A DNA stretch of 64,000 nucleotides. Source: an uncultured Bacteroides sp. GTDB lineage: Bacteria; Bacteroidota; Bacteroidia; Bacteroidales; Bacteroidaceae. The DNA lies in the NCBI RefSeq assembly GCF_963676325.1, contig NZ_OY781099.1, positions 1,178,001 to 1,242,000 on the forward strand, read 5' to 3'. The position numbers and the translations under genes are program-made. The notes under the pieces were generated by a model. That model ran no database searches. It had not been told where the DNA came from and saw only the letters and a program-made list of their open reading frames with translations. How positions within the stretch are numbered: the first letter of the stretch is position 1; each line of letters starts with the position of its first letter. This document shows, piece by piece, positions 10,301-17,459 of this stretch.

Positions 10301-10470
10301 ACATTATAGGTAAAAAAACATTTAAAGGGCTCGATCTAACCGTTTTCGGAAACAACCTGTTTGTGCTGAAGAATGTTCCTTATGTTGATCCTGATTTCGG
10401 ATCTTCAGATAGCAGTTTGCAAGATCCTTCTGCCCGTTATGTAGGTGTTAGTGCAACAATTAAACTATAA
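7318..10470 (+). CDS. SusC-family TonB-dependent transporter of PUL B
   Basis: This full-length 1050-residue protein has a signal peptide ending LVYSQ and the carboxypeptidase-regulatory-like domain (about 22-100, GVVRDKSGEAIPGVSV). The TonB-box region is LDEVVVTAVG, the plug has IVVDGIPIESD and LKGTSASALYGSRGKNG, and a 22-strand barrel runs to the C-terminal VGVSATIKL. The product sits in the outer membrane and imports oligosaccharides using TonB energy. It follows the unknown secreted protein by 11 bp and precedes susD by 25 bp. The LGYTTQQIS segment after the TonB box is common in SusC transporters. The substrate cannot be read from the sequence; a metallophosphoesterase and a beta-galactosidase remnant downstream are the only hints. 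Confidence 0.96.
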   Translation: MKIKILLSFCLLFLTGTLVYSQILVKGVVRDKSGEAIPGVSVKVMNKAAKGTVTGMDGQYSIDVSPKGTLEFSFIGFSSQKVAVNGKTIIDVTMNDQSTELDEVVVTAVGIKQQKKKLGYTTQQISAKTIEESSSINLGNALTGQVAGLTVTNPTGLFQAPAFTLRGKTPLIVVDGIPIESDLFDVPNEDVENINVLKGTSASALYGSRGKNGAILITTKKAKKEGLEVTANLSSMISAGFTVFPETQHQYGSGSEGKYEFWDGADGGISDGDMTWGPKFTPGLLVKQWNSPIRNKQTGETIPWWGNVAGSIYDNRALYERVPIAFEPHNNLKEFLRTGIVTKENFSLAYKGKRSNTYFSGNYANQRGQVPNTSVQTGGLTFNNEYNVTDNVKFNVNLSYNKVYSPNYPRYGYGPKNHIYTIVLWMSDDVDIRELKKHLYRPDQDGYVQANYNYAWYNNPYFMTEELTQQHNRDVLDGQAKLTWDVLPNFTIQGRTSARSQTLFEDMCSPKSYMNYGDSRDGNYKDWNTRQLNVDADVLATYSYSFSKNLALTVNGGASSFYRRYQQEYQSTDGLIVPRVYNLSNSQGPVSATNNLQEKAINSLYGTVNLDIYNAAFLTVTGRNDWSSTLPKGNNSYFYPSVALSTLISEYVKLPKAIDYLKAHGSWAVVSSDLDPYSITSSYNKSTMYGSTPSVTYPSALVNSNIKPQKTTSYELGLSSSFLKNRLNVELTYYHVIDENQIIDLPISEASGFTTRKVNGNVSTTNGLELVLGAEPIKGKNFSWSFTTNWTTDASKLTKVYNDMAKYGNLKKGDRTDALYVTQWQKSASGEVILDATTGMPTKDSYLTNVGHANPDVRYGFQNVFKIKKFRVNVDFDGAIGGMMVSTTNQKMWWGGRHPKSVTWRDAEYAAGKPVYVPDGVVVTGGSLVRDVNGNVTSDTRTYQKNMTAVSWQTWCQNYPYRAVITEKESKEFANAFDRSYLKLRRLAVSYDLTNIIGKKTFKGLDLTVFGNNLFVLKNVPYVDPDFGSSDSSLQDPSARYVGVSATIKL

Positions 10471-10495
10471 AACTATTCAATTTAAAACAGATAAA

Positions 10496-11968
10496 ATGAA
10501 ACGAATATTATCAATCATATTTGCATCTTTACTGATATTCTCTTCATGTACCAACTTTGAAGAACTGAATACGGATCCGAATAATCCTACCGAAACTCAC
10601 CCTAAACTTTTGCTAACCAATATTTGCTGGGAAGCATTTGGTGAAAATAGTCTGGATCCTCTTTATGCATCAAAGTATATTGTTCAGTCCGATGGTGAAA
10701 ACAGTGAGCAATTCTATAAATGGAACCGAGGTTCTTTCTCTTATTACTCCAACCTGAAGGATGTGAAGAAACTACAAGAAGCATCCGAAAAAATATCTGC
10801 CAATGGATATGTGGCTTTGGCTCACTTTTTTAGGGCACATTACTTGTATAAGCTGACAATGACTTTTGGTGATATCCCTTATTCCGAAGCTTTGAAAGGA
10901 GAGAGCAGTGATAACTATACTCCGGCTTATGATACTCAGGAAAATGTGTTTAAAGGAATACTGTCTGAATTGAAATCTGCAAATGATATTCTTTCAAAAG
11001 AAACGAATAACCTGTCCGGAGATATCGTTTTTGGAGGAGATATTACCAAATGGCGTAGAACGATAAATGCTTTCCGACTCAAAGTATTGCTTACTCTTAG
11101 CAAAAGAGCGGGAGATGCTTCGAGTACGGTGAAAACGGATTTTGCTGCTATTGTGGCCAATCAGCCACTAATGACTTCTTCTGCAGATAATGCTCAATTG
11201 GTTTATCTGGACCAGGAGGGAAACAGGTATCCAATGTTCAATAGTAGTACGTTTGGATCGGGAATGTATATGGATTCTACTTTTGTGGCTTTGCTGGCCG
11301 ATAAGAAAGATCCGCGTTTATTTACATTCTGTACACAAACCAAGAACGCGAAGAGTGCCGGACTGGCAGTGGACGATTTTAGTAGTTATGATGGTGGTGA
11401 TCCTGCTGCACCGTATGCTAAGGTAAATGCGAAAGCTGTGGCAGGTAACATTTCAAAGCCTCATTCCCGCTTTTATGCCAGTGCGGTTAACGAACCTCAG
11501 ATACTGATGGGCTATTCTGAACAGGAACTTATCTTGGCTGAGGCTATTGTACGTGGATGGATTACCGGAGATGCAGCAACTCATTATGCAGCAGCTGTTA
11601 AGGCATCGTTCAGGTTCTATGAAACTTACGTGTCTGCTTATGCCGGTTATCTGGGAGAATCTGCAGCGATTACTTATATTGCTTCACCAAAGAATACTCT
11701 TACAGGGCTTTCAGCAGAACAAAAAATAGAAAGAATTGTTGATCAGAAATATATTCAATCTTATTTTCAGGGTATGTGGACTCCATTCTTTGAACATCTG
11801 CGTACAGGTTATCCTGCATTCAGAAGACAAGCTGGCGTTAATGTTCCTAAAAGATGGATGTATCCGCAAGCTGAGTATAATAACAATGCGGCAAATGTGA
11901 AAGCTGCTCTCGACAGACAATTTGGAGGGCAGGATAATATTAACAATGCTCTTTGGTGGGAAAAATAG
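10496..11968 (+). CDS. SusD-like outer-membrane lipoprotein of PUL B
   Basis: The 490-residue product is a lipoprotein (IFSSC, Cys near residue 18) with the opening LNTDPNNPTETHP typical of the SusD-like_2 branch of the SusD/RagB superfamily. Helical TPR-like segments follow (HFFRAHYLYKLTMTFGDIPYSEAL) and a late motif QKYIQSYFQGMWTPFFEHLRTGYPAF. SusD proteins lie on the SusC barrel as a substrate-binding lid. An in-frame upstream start at 10445 would overlap the susC coding end and lacks the signal peptide, so the ATG at 10496 is preferred. It is followed after 10 bp by the metallophosphoesterase gene. Confidence 0.94.
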   Translation: MKRILSIIFASLLIFSSCTNFEELNTDPNNPTETHPKLLLTNICWEAFGENSLDPLYASKYIVQSDGENSEQFYKWNRGSFSYYSNLKDVKKLQEASEKISANGYVALAHFFRAHYLYKLTMTFGDIPYSEALKGESSDNYTPAYDTQENVFKGILSELKSANDILSKETNNLSGDIVFGGDITKWRRTINAFRLKVLLTLSKRAGDASSTVKTDFAAIVANQPLMTSSADNAQLVYLDQEGNRYPMFNSSTFGSGMYMDSTFVALLADKKDPRLFTFCTQTKNAKSAGLAVDDFSSYDGGDPAAPYAKVNAKAVAGNISKPHSRFYASAVNEPQILMGYSEQELILAEAIVRGWITGDAATHYAAAVKASFRFYETYVSAYAGYLGESAAITYIASPKNTLTGLSAEQKIERIVDQKYIQSYFQGMWTPFFEHLRTGYPAFRRQAGVNVPKRWMYPQAEYNNNAANVKAALDRQFGGQDNINNALWWEK

Positions 11969-11978
11969 AATATAGCAC

Positions 11979-12956
11979 ATGAAGAAAATACAGATTTTAT
12001 TGGTAATGTTACTACTTATAGTAGCATTACCTTTGTTTGCAAAATCTCCTGAACTGAAGTTTAGAAATAATCAGTTTAAGATTGTTCAGTTTACAGATAT
12101 TCACTGGCATAACGATTGCAAGTACAAAATATATAATGATAGTACGGAGATGATGATGCGTGAAGTTATTGAGGCGGAAAAGCCCGACCTTGTAGTGATA
12201 ACCGGCGACATCTCTGTTTCCAAAGGAGCCCGGAAGGGCTGGGAGCAGGTTACCCGGCCGATGACCGACCTGAAAGTTCCTTTTGCTGTAACATTTGGTA
12301 ATCACGATACCGAAAGTGACATGCCAAAACGTGAAGTACTTGAATATCTGCAGAACAATCCTTATAATGTGACTCAGGATTCGGGAAAGGAAGTAGACGG
12401 TGTGGGCAATTCTGCATTGGCAATAAAGTCGTCGGATAGTGACAAAGACGCATGGCTTGTTTACCTTCTCGATTCTCATGCATATACTAATGATTCCATA
12501 ATGGGATATTATGACTGGATAAAGAAAAGTCAGATTGACTGGTATGTGGACCAAAGCAATAAGTTCTCCGAAAAGAATGGCGAAGTATTGCCGGCTCTTG
12601 CATTCTTCCATATTCCTCTGCCTGAATATGAATATGTGAGAAATCAGAAAAGTACATTAGGAAATCATTCGGAGGAAGTTTGTTCGCCGCGAATTAATAG
12701 CGGACTTTTCTGGGCCTTCCTTCAACAGAAAGATGTAATGGCTACTTTTGTGGGGCATGATCATAATGATGATTTTATTGGTTCACTGGCAAATATTCGT
12801 TTGGCCTACGGCCGTAAGTCAGGCTATGTTACTGCATACAAAGAAATACTTGAAAGAGGAGCCAGGGTGATTGAACTCCATGAGGAAGAGAAGGAGGTTA
12901 AAACATATATCCGTACCCTAAGTGGTATTTTTTTGGAATATGATTTTAAAAGATAA
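11979..12956 (+). CDS. Secreted calcineurin-like metallophosphoesterase (PUL B)
   Basis: The 325-residue product has a signal peptide (to about residue 22, PLFAK) and the full set of dinuclear-metal phosphoesterase motifs: FTDIHWH (Asp-x-His), VITGDIS, GNHDTES, an HIPLPEYEY histidine, and the C-terminal GHDHNDDF. The layout resembles the Dcr2/PAP29-like branch of the superfamily. It probably removes phosphate from mono- or diesters in the periplasm. It is 10 bp after susD and likely the last intact gene of the operon. A close paralogue (15243-16217) begins the next locus, so the two PULs may act on related phosphorylated material. Confidence 0.9.
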   Translation: MKKIQILLVMLLLIVALPLFAKSPELKFRNNQFKIVQFTDIHWHNDCKYKIYNDSTEMMMREVIEAEKPDLVVITGDISVSKGARKGWEQVTRPMTDLKVPFAVTFGNHDTESDMPKREVLEYLQNNPYNVTQDSGKEVDGVGNSALAIKSSDSDKDAWLVYLLDSHAYTNDSIMGYYDWIKKSQIDWYVDQSNKFSEKNGEVLPALAFFHIPLPEYEYVRNQKSTLGNHSEEVCSPRINSGLFWAFLQQKDVMATFVGHDHNDDFIGSLANIRLAYGRKSGYVTAYKEILERGARVIELHEEEKEVKTYIRTLSGIFLEYDFKR

Positions 12957-13091
12957 CACAAGATATATTATAGTTCTCAAAATGGTTAGGTTGAAGGGAA
13001 TGTCCGGGAGGATGTTTCCTTTTTTGTTCTAATTATTAAAGATTGCTCCACAAGGATTAACAAAAGTTGTTTCCAATCATAAGGTAGCACT

Positions 13092-13454
13092 CTATAAAGC
13101 CAGTAAATACTGTTAGTACCTGGTTTGAATTTCTTCAGCCTACTACGGCCAAGCCTTTGGCTTACATTGATCATCCTTTCTTCGGGAAGTGGCCTTGCAT
13201 TACTGAAAATTCATACGGAAAGGGACATCTTATTTATTTAGCTACTGTTCCTTCACAGGACTTGCTGCAGAAGATTGTGGCTCGTGCTGCAAATCGTATC
13301 GGTCTGTTGCCTTTCAATGGAAAATATCGTTATCCGGTTATTATGCGTTGAATATCCTTATGCAGACAGTCGTTCTTTACTGGACAACCAGTCGTTGAAA
13401 AAAGGTAGTCAGATTACTGTTGAGCCGTGGGGAGTGATTATTGCTGAGGAATAA
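13092..13454 (+). pseudogene. Remnant of a GH42-type beta-galactosidase (C-terminal part)
   Basis: Translating from about 13092 gives VSTWFEFLQPTTAKPLAYI, then HPFFGKWPCIT and YGKGHLIYLAT, the conserved end of GH42 enzymes (trimerisation domain and start of the C-terminal sandwich). The frame stops at 13349 just after RYPVIMR. The true C-terminus reappears at 13350-13454 in another frame (YPYADSRSLLDN, then EPWGVIIAEE and a stop). Compared with usual GH42 ends, roughly 30 codons appear to be missing at the junction, and the catalytic barrel is absent altogether. There is no start codon or signal peptide. This is decay debris at the end of PUL B, which may once have handled a galactoside. Confidence 0.75.
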
Positions 13455-13580
13455 CTGAACCATATTATCTTGACCTCTCTTCGTCCTAAATTTGCTGTAC
13501 ATCCTAAGCTCAGGACCATTAGGCGATATATAAAACATGAACTGCGTGAAAAAATAAACTAGAGTTCTGGCTATTGTCTC

Positions 13581-13661
13581 CATCCGGGTGTATGATAATT
13601 CTCCACCCCGGTGTACATTACCCTTAGATCTGGGTGTTCAGGATCTCTTCACCCGGGTGTA
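13581..13661. repeat. 23-bp-period array of GC-rich palindromic cores
   Basis: Four cores lie at exact 23-bp steps: CATCCGGGTGTA (13581-13592), CACCCCGGTGTA (ending 13615), GATCTGGGTGTT (ending 13638) and CACCCGGGTGTA (ending 13661). The consensus ACCCGGGT is self-complementary, so each unit is a small palindrome separated by unrelated AT-rich spacer. It stands out from the AT-rich surroundings. A similar array of different sequence lies at 56190-56270. The rest of 13455-13765 shows nothing coding. Confidence 0.6.
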
Positions 13662-13765
13662 GAAGCACATAACTTTTTCAAGTTTTTTCAAGTACTTAGA
13701 GTTTGATTGGATAAGGAGTAGCTTAAGAGTGTGTAAAATGGTAGCGAATAATTTGAAGATAAAGA

Positions 13766-13800
13766 AATAGCCAAAGGATATTTGATTTCCTTTGGCTATT
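13766..13800 (-). terminator. Rho-independent terminator of the redox operon
   Basis: AATAGCCAAAGGA (13766-13778) pairs perfectly with TCCTTTGGCTATT (13788-13800). Read on the minus strand, the stem follows the ferredoxin stop codon by about 28 bp and is followed by TTTCTTTA. Confidence 0.75.
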
Positions 13801-13828
13801 CTACTATGAACTATGAGAAACTACAGAT

Positions 13829-14011
13829 TTATCTTTTGTAAACCGCCTGCATTCCGCAGTATTTAGTACACTTTCCGCATTCAATACATTTCTCAGCATC
13901 AATAACCGGAAGGTTGTGCCCGTCCTGAGAGATAGCACCTACGGGACAAACTCGTAAGAGCGGGCAGCGGTGGTTTTGCGGGCAACGGCTTTTATCAATG
14001 GTTAGTGCCAT
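13829..14011 (-). CDS. Small 4Fe-4S ferredoxin-like protein
   Basis: This 60-residue cytoplasmic protein carries two cysteine clusters. The second is a classical CIECGKCTKYC; the first is spread as CPQNHRCPLLRVCP, so its first loop is longer than the usual CxxCxxCxxxCP. Eight cysteines in total could hold two 4Fe-4S clusters. It is the last gene of a four-gene operon with a thioredoxin lipoprotein (5 bp upstream), suggesting an electron-transfer or redox-sensing role. I cannot name a partner. The stop is followed by a clear terminator. Confidence 0.82.
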   Translation of the reverse strand: MALTIDKSRCPQNHRCPLLRVCPVGAISQDGHNLPVIDAEKCIECGKCTKYCGMQAVYKR

Positions 14012-14016
14012 AAACG

Positions 14017-14487
14017 TTAGTTTTGAAGCAGCACGTTTTCAATGGCTTCTTTGAATGCCGATTTAGGCATTGCTCCCTGAGCCATTTGTGGTTTTCCATT
14101 CATTGGTATGAACAGTAATGATGGAATACTGCGGATACCAAATGCTGCAGCCAGTTCTTCCTCTTCCTCAGTATCTATTTTATAGATATAAATCTGATCA
14201 CCGTATTCAGCTGCCAACTCCTCCAAAATAGGAGCAATTGTTTTACATGGTCCACACCAGGAAGCGTAAAAGTCAACGATGGCAGGCTTGTCACCTAAGT
14301 ATTTCCACTCATTAGGGTTAGCTTCATAATTAGCTACTTTCTTTAAAAACTCTGCTTTTGTTAAATGGATTGTTTTCATCTTATTTTCAGTTTTTAATTT
14401 GTTATCACTTTGTTTGTTAGTTTGTTGTCCGTTGCACGAGGTGAATATCAGCCCCGCCATCAGGAATATTAATGCTATTTTTTTCAT
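14017..14487 (-). CDS. Thioredoxin-fold lipoprotein
   Basis: The 156-residue product has a lipoprotein signal (IFTSC, Cys18), a short Gln/Asn/Lys linker, and a complete thioredoxin domain (about 45-156) with the active site WCGPCK (Cys78 and Cys81), the cis-proline region IRSIPSLLFI and the conserved DFYASW. The lipid anchor places it in the periplasm facing an outer or inner membrane, where it would reduce or exchange disulfides. Its start touches the stop of the preceding small membrane gene (shared base 14487), so translation is probably coupled. The neighbouring cysteine-bearing membrane proteins may pass it electrons. Confidence 0.92.
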   Translation of the reverse strand: MKKIALIFLMAGLIFTSCNGQQTNKQSDNKLKTENKMKTIHLTKAEFLKKVANYEANPNEWKYLGDKPAIVDFYASWCGPCKTIAPILEELAAEYGDQIYIYKIDTEEEEELAAAFGIRSIPSLLFIPMNGKPQMAQGAMPKSAFKEAIENVLLQN

Positions 14488-14720
14488 TATTTCTCCGGTT
14501 TATACTGTTTAATTTCTCCTTTAAATACTTCTTTCTCACTATTGTTGGTATTGGAAGAGCATCCTCCTGCTCCGCAACAAGATACATTCAGTATAGATTG
14601 CAGGAAAAAGAACCCAGCCAGGAACAAAAATGAATATTCTTTTGAGGTTATAGCATAAATGCCGATGCCTATACCTGCAACAAGTTTTATGATGCGGGCG
14701 AAATCCCAGTTTCTTAACAT
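14487..14720 (-). CDS. Small two-helix membrane protein with cysteine cluster
   Basis: This 77-residue protein has two hydrophobic helices (about 9-25 and 29-47), ending in SCCGAGGCSS, and a polar tail. The arrangement resembles the YgaP-type/DUF2892 membrane module often linked to sulfur-transfer or redox genes. The clustered cysteines near the membrane could be substrates of the adjacent thioredoxin or a metal site. It lies between DUF6132 (1 bp gap) and the thioredoxin gene. The family assignment rests on topology and context. Confidence 0.7.
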   Translation of the reverse strand: MLRNWDFARIIKLVAGIGIGIYAITSKEYSFLFLAGFFFLQSILNVSCCGAGGCSSNTNNSEKEVFKGEIKQYKPEK

Positions 14721-14721
14721 C

Positions 14722-14931
14722 TTATTTATCGTTTTTGTTCTCTACTTTAAACATACTAAACACTAATCCTCCCATAACTGCACCCCACAATGAACTAATA
14801 TAAGGTGAGGATGTAATTGGGCAGCTACCGCTTTCGCATCCTATATAGCGCCAATAAAGGTAACCTCCCACAACTCCGATTGCCACTCCCAGCAATGTAA
14901 GCCAATACTTTTTGAATTTCTGTTTTATCAT
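14722..14931 (-). CDS. DUF6132-family membrane protein
   Basis: This 69-residue protein has two membrane helices separated by YIGCESGSCPITSSPY. The GCxSGxCPIT signature and short length match DUF6132, a Bacteroidetes family usually found beside thioredoxin and redox genes. The two cysteines lie in the loop between helices, probably periplasmic. It is the first gene of the four-gene operon. A consensus promoter lies about 70 bp upstream. The molecular function is unknown; a role in shuttling reducing power is an inference from its neighbours. Confidence 0.8.
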   Translation of the reverse strand: MIKQKFKKYWLTLLGVAIGVVGGYLYWRYIGCESGSCPITSSPYISSLWGAVMGGLVFSMFKVENKNDK

Positions 14932-15001
14932 TGGGACTTGTTTTTAATTCTTTCTATTAGTAATATTCCTATGGAAATAAGTTCCTCGAGAAATAACGAT
15001 G

Positions 15002-15045
15002 CAAAGATATAGATATTTTCTAATAAAACAAATTTCCTTTGGAAA
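15002..15045 (-). promoter_or_regulatory. Promoter of the redox operon with overlapping palindrome
   Basis: On the minus strand a -33 TTTG (complement of 15029-15032) and a -7 TATCTTTG (complement of 15002-15009) are 19 bp apart, matching the Bacteroides housekeeping consensus. Immediately upstream is the palindrome TTTCCTTTGGAAA (15033-15045), a plausible operator for a redox-responsive regulator. No regulator gene is adjacent. Confidence 0.7.
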
Positions 15046-15142
15046 ATAAAACAAAAAATATTTTTGCAACCTGAGGTTATTTATTTTATGTTTCAATTAT
15101 CCGGTTAGATAGTGGTGCTTAATTATAGATGTAACTGGGTAA

Positions 15143-15209
15143 TTCGTAAAACGAAGATTATTATTCGTTATTTGCTATTCTTGTTTCTCATAAAGATGCT
15201 ATTTTTACA
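15143..15209 (+). promoter_or_regulatory. PUL C promoter module, copy 1
   Basis: Three blocks are shared in sequence and spacing with copy 2 at 17095-17161. They are the palindrome TTCGTAAAACGAA (15143-15155), ATTCGTTATTTGC (15163-15175, 20 bp further on), and GATGCTATTTTTACA (15195-15209, another 32 bp), which probably contains the -7 element. The metallophosphoesterase start codon follows 34 bp later. This looks like an operator plus promoter for the PUL regulator. Confidence 0.65.
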
Positions 15210-15242
15210 ATATTAAGAAAAACGTAATTCGTAAGCTATAAA

Positions 15243-16217
15243 ATGAAAAAGGGTCTGATATTAATTTCATTGATTGTATTTTCCTTTTTAGGAGAGGTAA
15301 ATGCCCAGCAACTTCGTTTCCGTAATGACGGGACATTTAAAATAGTACAATTTACAGATACCCATGTGGTACCTGGTAATGCTGAGTCTCTTAATGCTAT
15401 TAAGTTAATTAATGAGACGCTGGATAAAGAAAATCCTGATTTAATAGTCTTTACCGGTGATGTGGTAACTGGTAAACCTGCCCGTGACGGATGGGAAATG
15501 GTGTTGAAACCATTGGCAAAAAAGGGTATTCCATTTGTAATAACAATGGGAAACCATGATGCTGAGCAAGATTTAAATCGTTCTGAAATTGCAGCGATCA
15601 TTACTGCTACACCTCACTGTATAAATAAAAAGGATTCCAAAGGATTGTCTGATATGGCATTGGAGATAAAATCTGCTAAAAATAGTAATACTTCTGCTTT
15701 GCTCTATTGCATGGATTCAAATGATTATTCAAAGGTTGATACAGTAAAAGGGTATGGATGGTTTTCTTTCGAACAGATACAATGGTACCGAAATACCAGT
15801 GCACGGATTACTGAGGCTAACGGCGGAAAGCCTCTTCCAGCTTTGGCTTTTTTCCATATAGCTTTGCCTGAATATAAAGAGGCATACAAAAATGAACGAA
15901 ACAATCCAGTAGGTATTCGTCTGGAAGATGAGTGTCCTGCATCTGTCAACCCGGGAATGTTTACTGCTATGCTGGAAAGTAAAGACGTGATGGGCGTGTT
16001 CGTTGGTCACGATCACAATAACGATTATCTGGCTTCCCTCTATGGAATAGCCCTTGGTTACGGAAGGTTCTCCGGTGGAAAAACTACTTACGTTGATATT
16101 CAGAATGGTGCCCGCATCATTAACTTAAAAGAAGGTGAACGTGGCTTCTCAACTTTTATTCGCTTACTCGATGGAAGTGAGATATGCAGCACTGTCTTTC
16201 CGGGAACTTTTAAATAA
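15243..16217 (+). CDS. Secreted calcineurin-like metallophosphoesterase (PUL C)
   Basis: The 324-residue product is a paralogue of the protein at 11979-12956, with the same order of motifs: a signal peptide ending VNAQ, FTDTHVV, VFTGDVV, GNHDAEQ, an HIALPEYKEAY segment and GHDHNNDY. The first motif reads DTH rather than DIH, keeping both metal ligands. It should hydrolyse phosphomono- or diesters in the periplasm. It is the first gene of PUL C, directly behind promoter module copy 1, and is followed 73 bp later by the GDPD-like gene. Confidence 0.9.
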   Translation: MKKGLILISLIVFSFLGEVNAQQLRFRNDGTFKIVQFTDTHVVPGNAESLNAIKLINETLDKENPDLIVFTGDVVTGKPARDGWEMVLKPLAKKGIPFVITMGNHDAEQDLNRSEIAAIITATPHCINKKDSKGLSDMALEIKSAKNSNTSALLYCMDSNDYSKVDTVKGYGWFSFEQIQWYRNTSARITEANGGKPLPALAFFHIALPEYKEAYKNERNNPVGIRLEDECPASVNPGMFTAMLESKDVMGVFVGHDHNNDYLASLYGIALGYGRFSGGKTTYVDIQNGARIINLKEGERGFSTFIRLLDGSEICSTVFPGTFK

Positions 16218-16290
16218 CAAACAAGAATATTAGGTGATGTTGCTTATAGTCACTCTAATACTATTCCTTTTATTCTAATTATCTAACAGT

Positions 16291-17088
16291 ATGAAGCTAA
16301 TAAATATAGGATATATTATATCCTTTGCAATCTCGTTTTTCTTTTTGGTACCAGCTGAAGCTCAGGAGTTGAAGTATACTCCGGAGAAAAATGTTCATTC
16401 ACACAATGACTATATGCAGAATGTTCCTTTTTATACAGCCTATTCTTCCAGATGTGCTTCAATTGAAGCCGATGTATTTCTTAGGAATGGTGAATTGCTG
16501 GTTGCTCACGAGGAGAAAGATATTAAAAGTGACAGAACTTTGAAGGCTCTTTATCTGGATCCCATAAGGAAGGAGATGACATTGAATCATGGTTGTGGTT
16601 ATTCTGGTGGAAATGGCTTTCAGCTGATGGTCGATTTTAAGGATGATACTAAGGCTACCCTTCAGGTTTTGGTAAAACAGTTATTGGAATATATGGAATG
16701 CTTTGATGTTTTTAATAATCCGGCTGCAGTTCGTGTGGTTATCAGTGGGTATGTACTTAGTCCTGACGAATTAAAGAATTATCCCTCTATTATCTATTTT
16801 GACGGTTTTCCCAATGTTAACTATACGGAAGAACAAAGCAAGAGGGTTCCTCAGATTAGCCTCTCTTTCGAGGATCTTAGTAGCTGGAACGGAGTAGGGA
16901 ATATGACGACTGCTGATTATAAGAAAGTAAAAACCGTTGTAGATTCTATTCACGCGACTGGAAAAAAAGTACGTTTCTGGGACACACCTGATACGGAAGA
17001 TGCGTGGAGAGAATTTATGAAACTTGGAGTCGACCTGATAAATACTGACCAACCTACCAAAATTTCCCAGTTTTTGTTTAATCATTGA
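16291..17088 (+). CDS. Secreted GDPD/PI-PLC-like phosphodiesterase
   Basis: This 265-residue protein has a signal peptide (to about 25, PAEAQ). The mature part begins with HSHNDY, followed by SIEADVFLRNGELLVAHE, LMVDFKDD and a closing VDLINTDQPTKI. These match the TIM-barrel phosphodiesterase superfamily of glycerophosphodiester phosphodiesterases and phosphatidylinositol phospholipases C: catalytic histidines and a Glu-x-Asp metal site. It should split a phosphodiester to leave a phosphomonoester for the nearby phosphatases. Whether the substrate is glycerophospho-, inositolphospho- or mannosyl-phospho-linked cannot be decided from sequence. Confidence 0.8.
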   Translation: MKLINIGYIISFAISFFFLVPAEAQELKYTPEKNVHSHNDYMQNVPFYTAYSSRCASIEADVFLRNGELLVAHEEKDIKSDRTLKALYLDPIRKEMTLNHGCGYSGGNGFQLMVDFKDDTKATLQVLVKQLLEYMECFDVFNNPAAVRVVISGYVLSPDELKNYPSIIYFDGFPNVNYTEEQSKRVPQISLSFEDLSSWNGVGNMTTADYKKVKTVVDSIHATGKKVRFWDTPDTEDAWREFMKLGVDLINTDQPTKISQFLFNH

Positions 17089-17094
17089 TTTAAT

Positions 17095-17161
17095 TTCGTA
17101 AAAAGAAGAATTATATTCGCAATTTGCTGCTTGAACTTATTTAGAAGATGCTACTTTTACA
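17095..17161 (+). promoter_or_regulatory. PUL C promoter module, copy 2 (susC promoter)
   Basis: This copy has TTCGTAAAAAGAA (17095-17107), ATTCGCAATTTGC (17115-17127) and GATGCTACTTTTACA (17147-17161), with the same 20- and 32-bp spacing as copy 1. It begins 7 bp after the GDPD stop codon and gives susC its own promoter, with a leader of roughly 270 bases. Confidence 0.65.
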
Positions 17162-17459
17162 TCAAAAGAAAATAAGTTTACTTTGTTAATAACACTTATA
17201 GCCTATGAGATAAACAATTAGTTCTTACCTCAATTAAATCTCTTATACTTGCCTTTATATGGCATATTTTACTGTTTGAATACTTGCTCTAATGAAAAAT
17301 GTTTTTGTCTATATTTTTACATTAAAAAATATTTTGAAACATAAATTTAACCTTGTTGACATCATGGTAAAAGATAAAACAATGACTTTTGCCTGAGTTT
17401 AAAATTTAATATTTGAAACCAAAAAACCTATTTGTATGTGTATTAAAACAAGAAAAACA
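17162..17459 (+). other. Long AT-rich leader before susC of PUL C
   Basis: No gene is visible in this stretch of about 300 bp. It would form the 5' untranslated leader if transcription starts at promoter module copy 2. A sequence near 17308-17321 (CTATATTTTTACA) resembles the -7 part of that module and could be a second start. I see no strong hairpin or known riboswitch. Confidence 0.4.

Noticed and set aside
12027..12611. A 194-codon open frame on the minus strand
   Set aside because: It lies entirely antisense to the intact metallophosphoesterase gene and shows no signal peptide or family motif; a shadow frame.
13157..13351. A 64-codon frame that could be called a small gene
   Set aside because: It starts at TTG in the middle of GH42 C-terminal sequence, with conserved GH42 residues upstream of it and the true end in another frame; part of a pseudogene.
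13581..13661. Phased repeat array as a possible CRISPR
   Set aside because: The cores are only 8-12 bp, the period is 23 bp, and there are no cas genes; CRISPR repeats are much longer.
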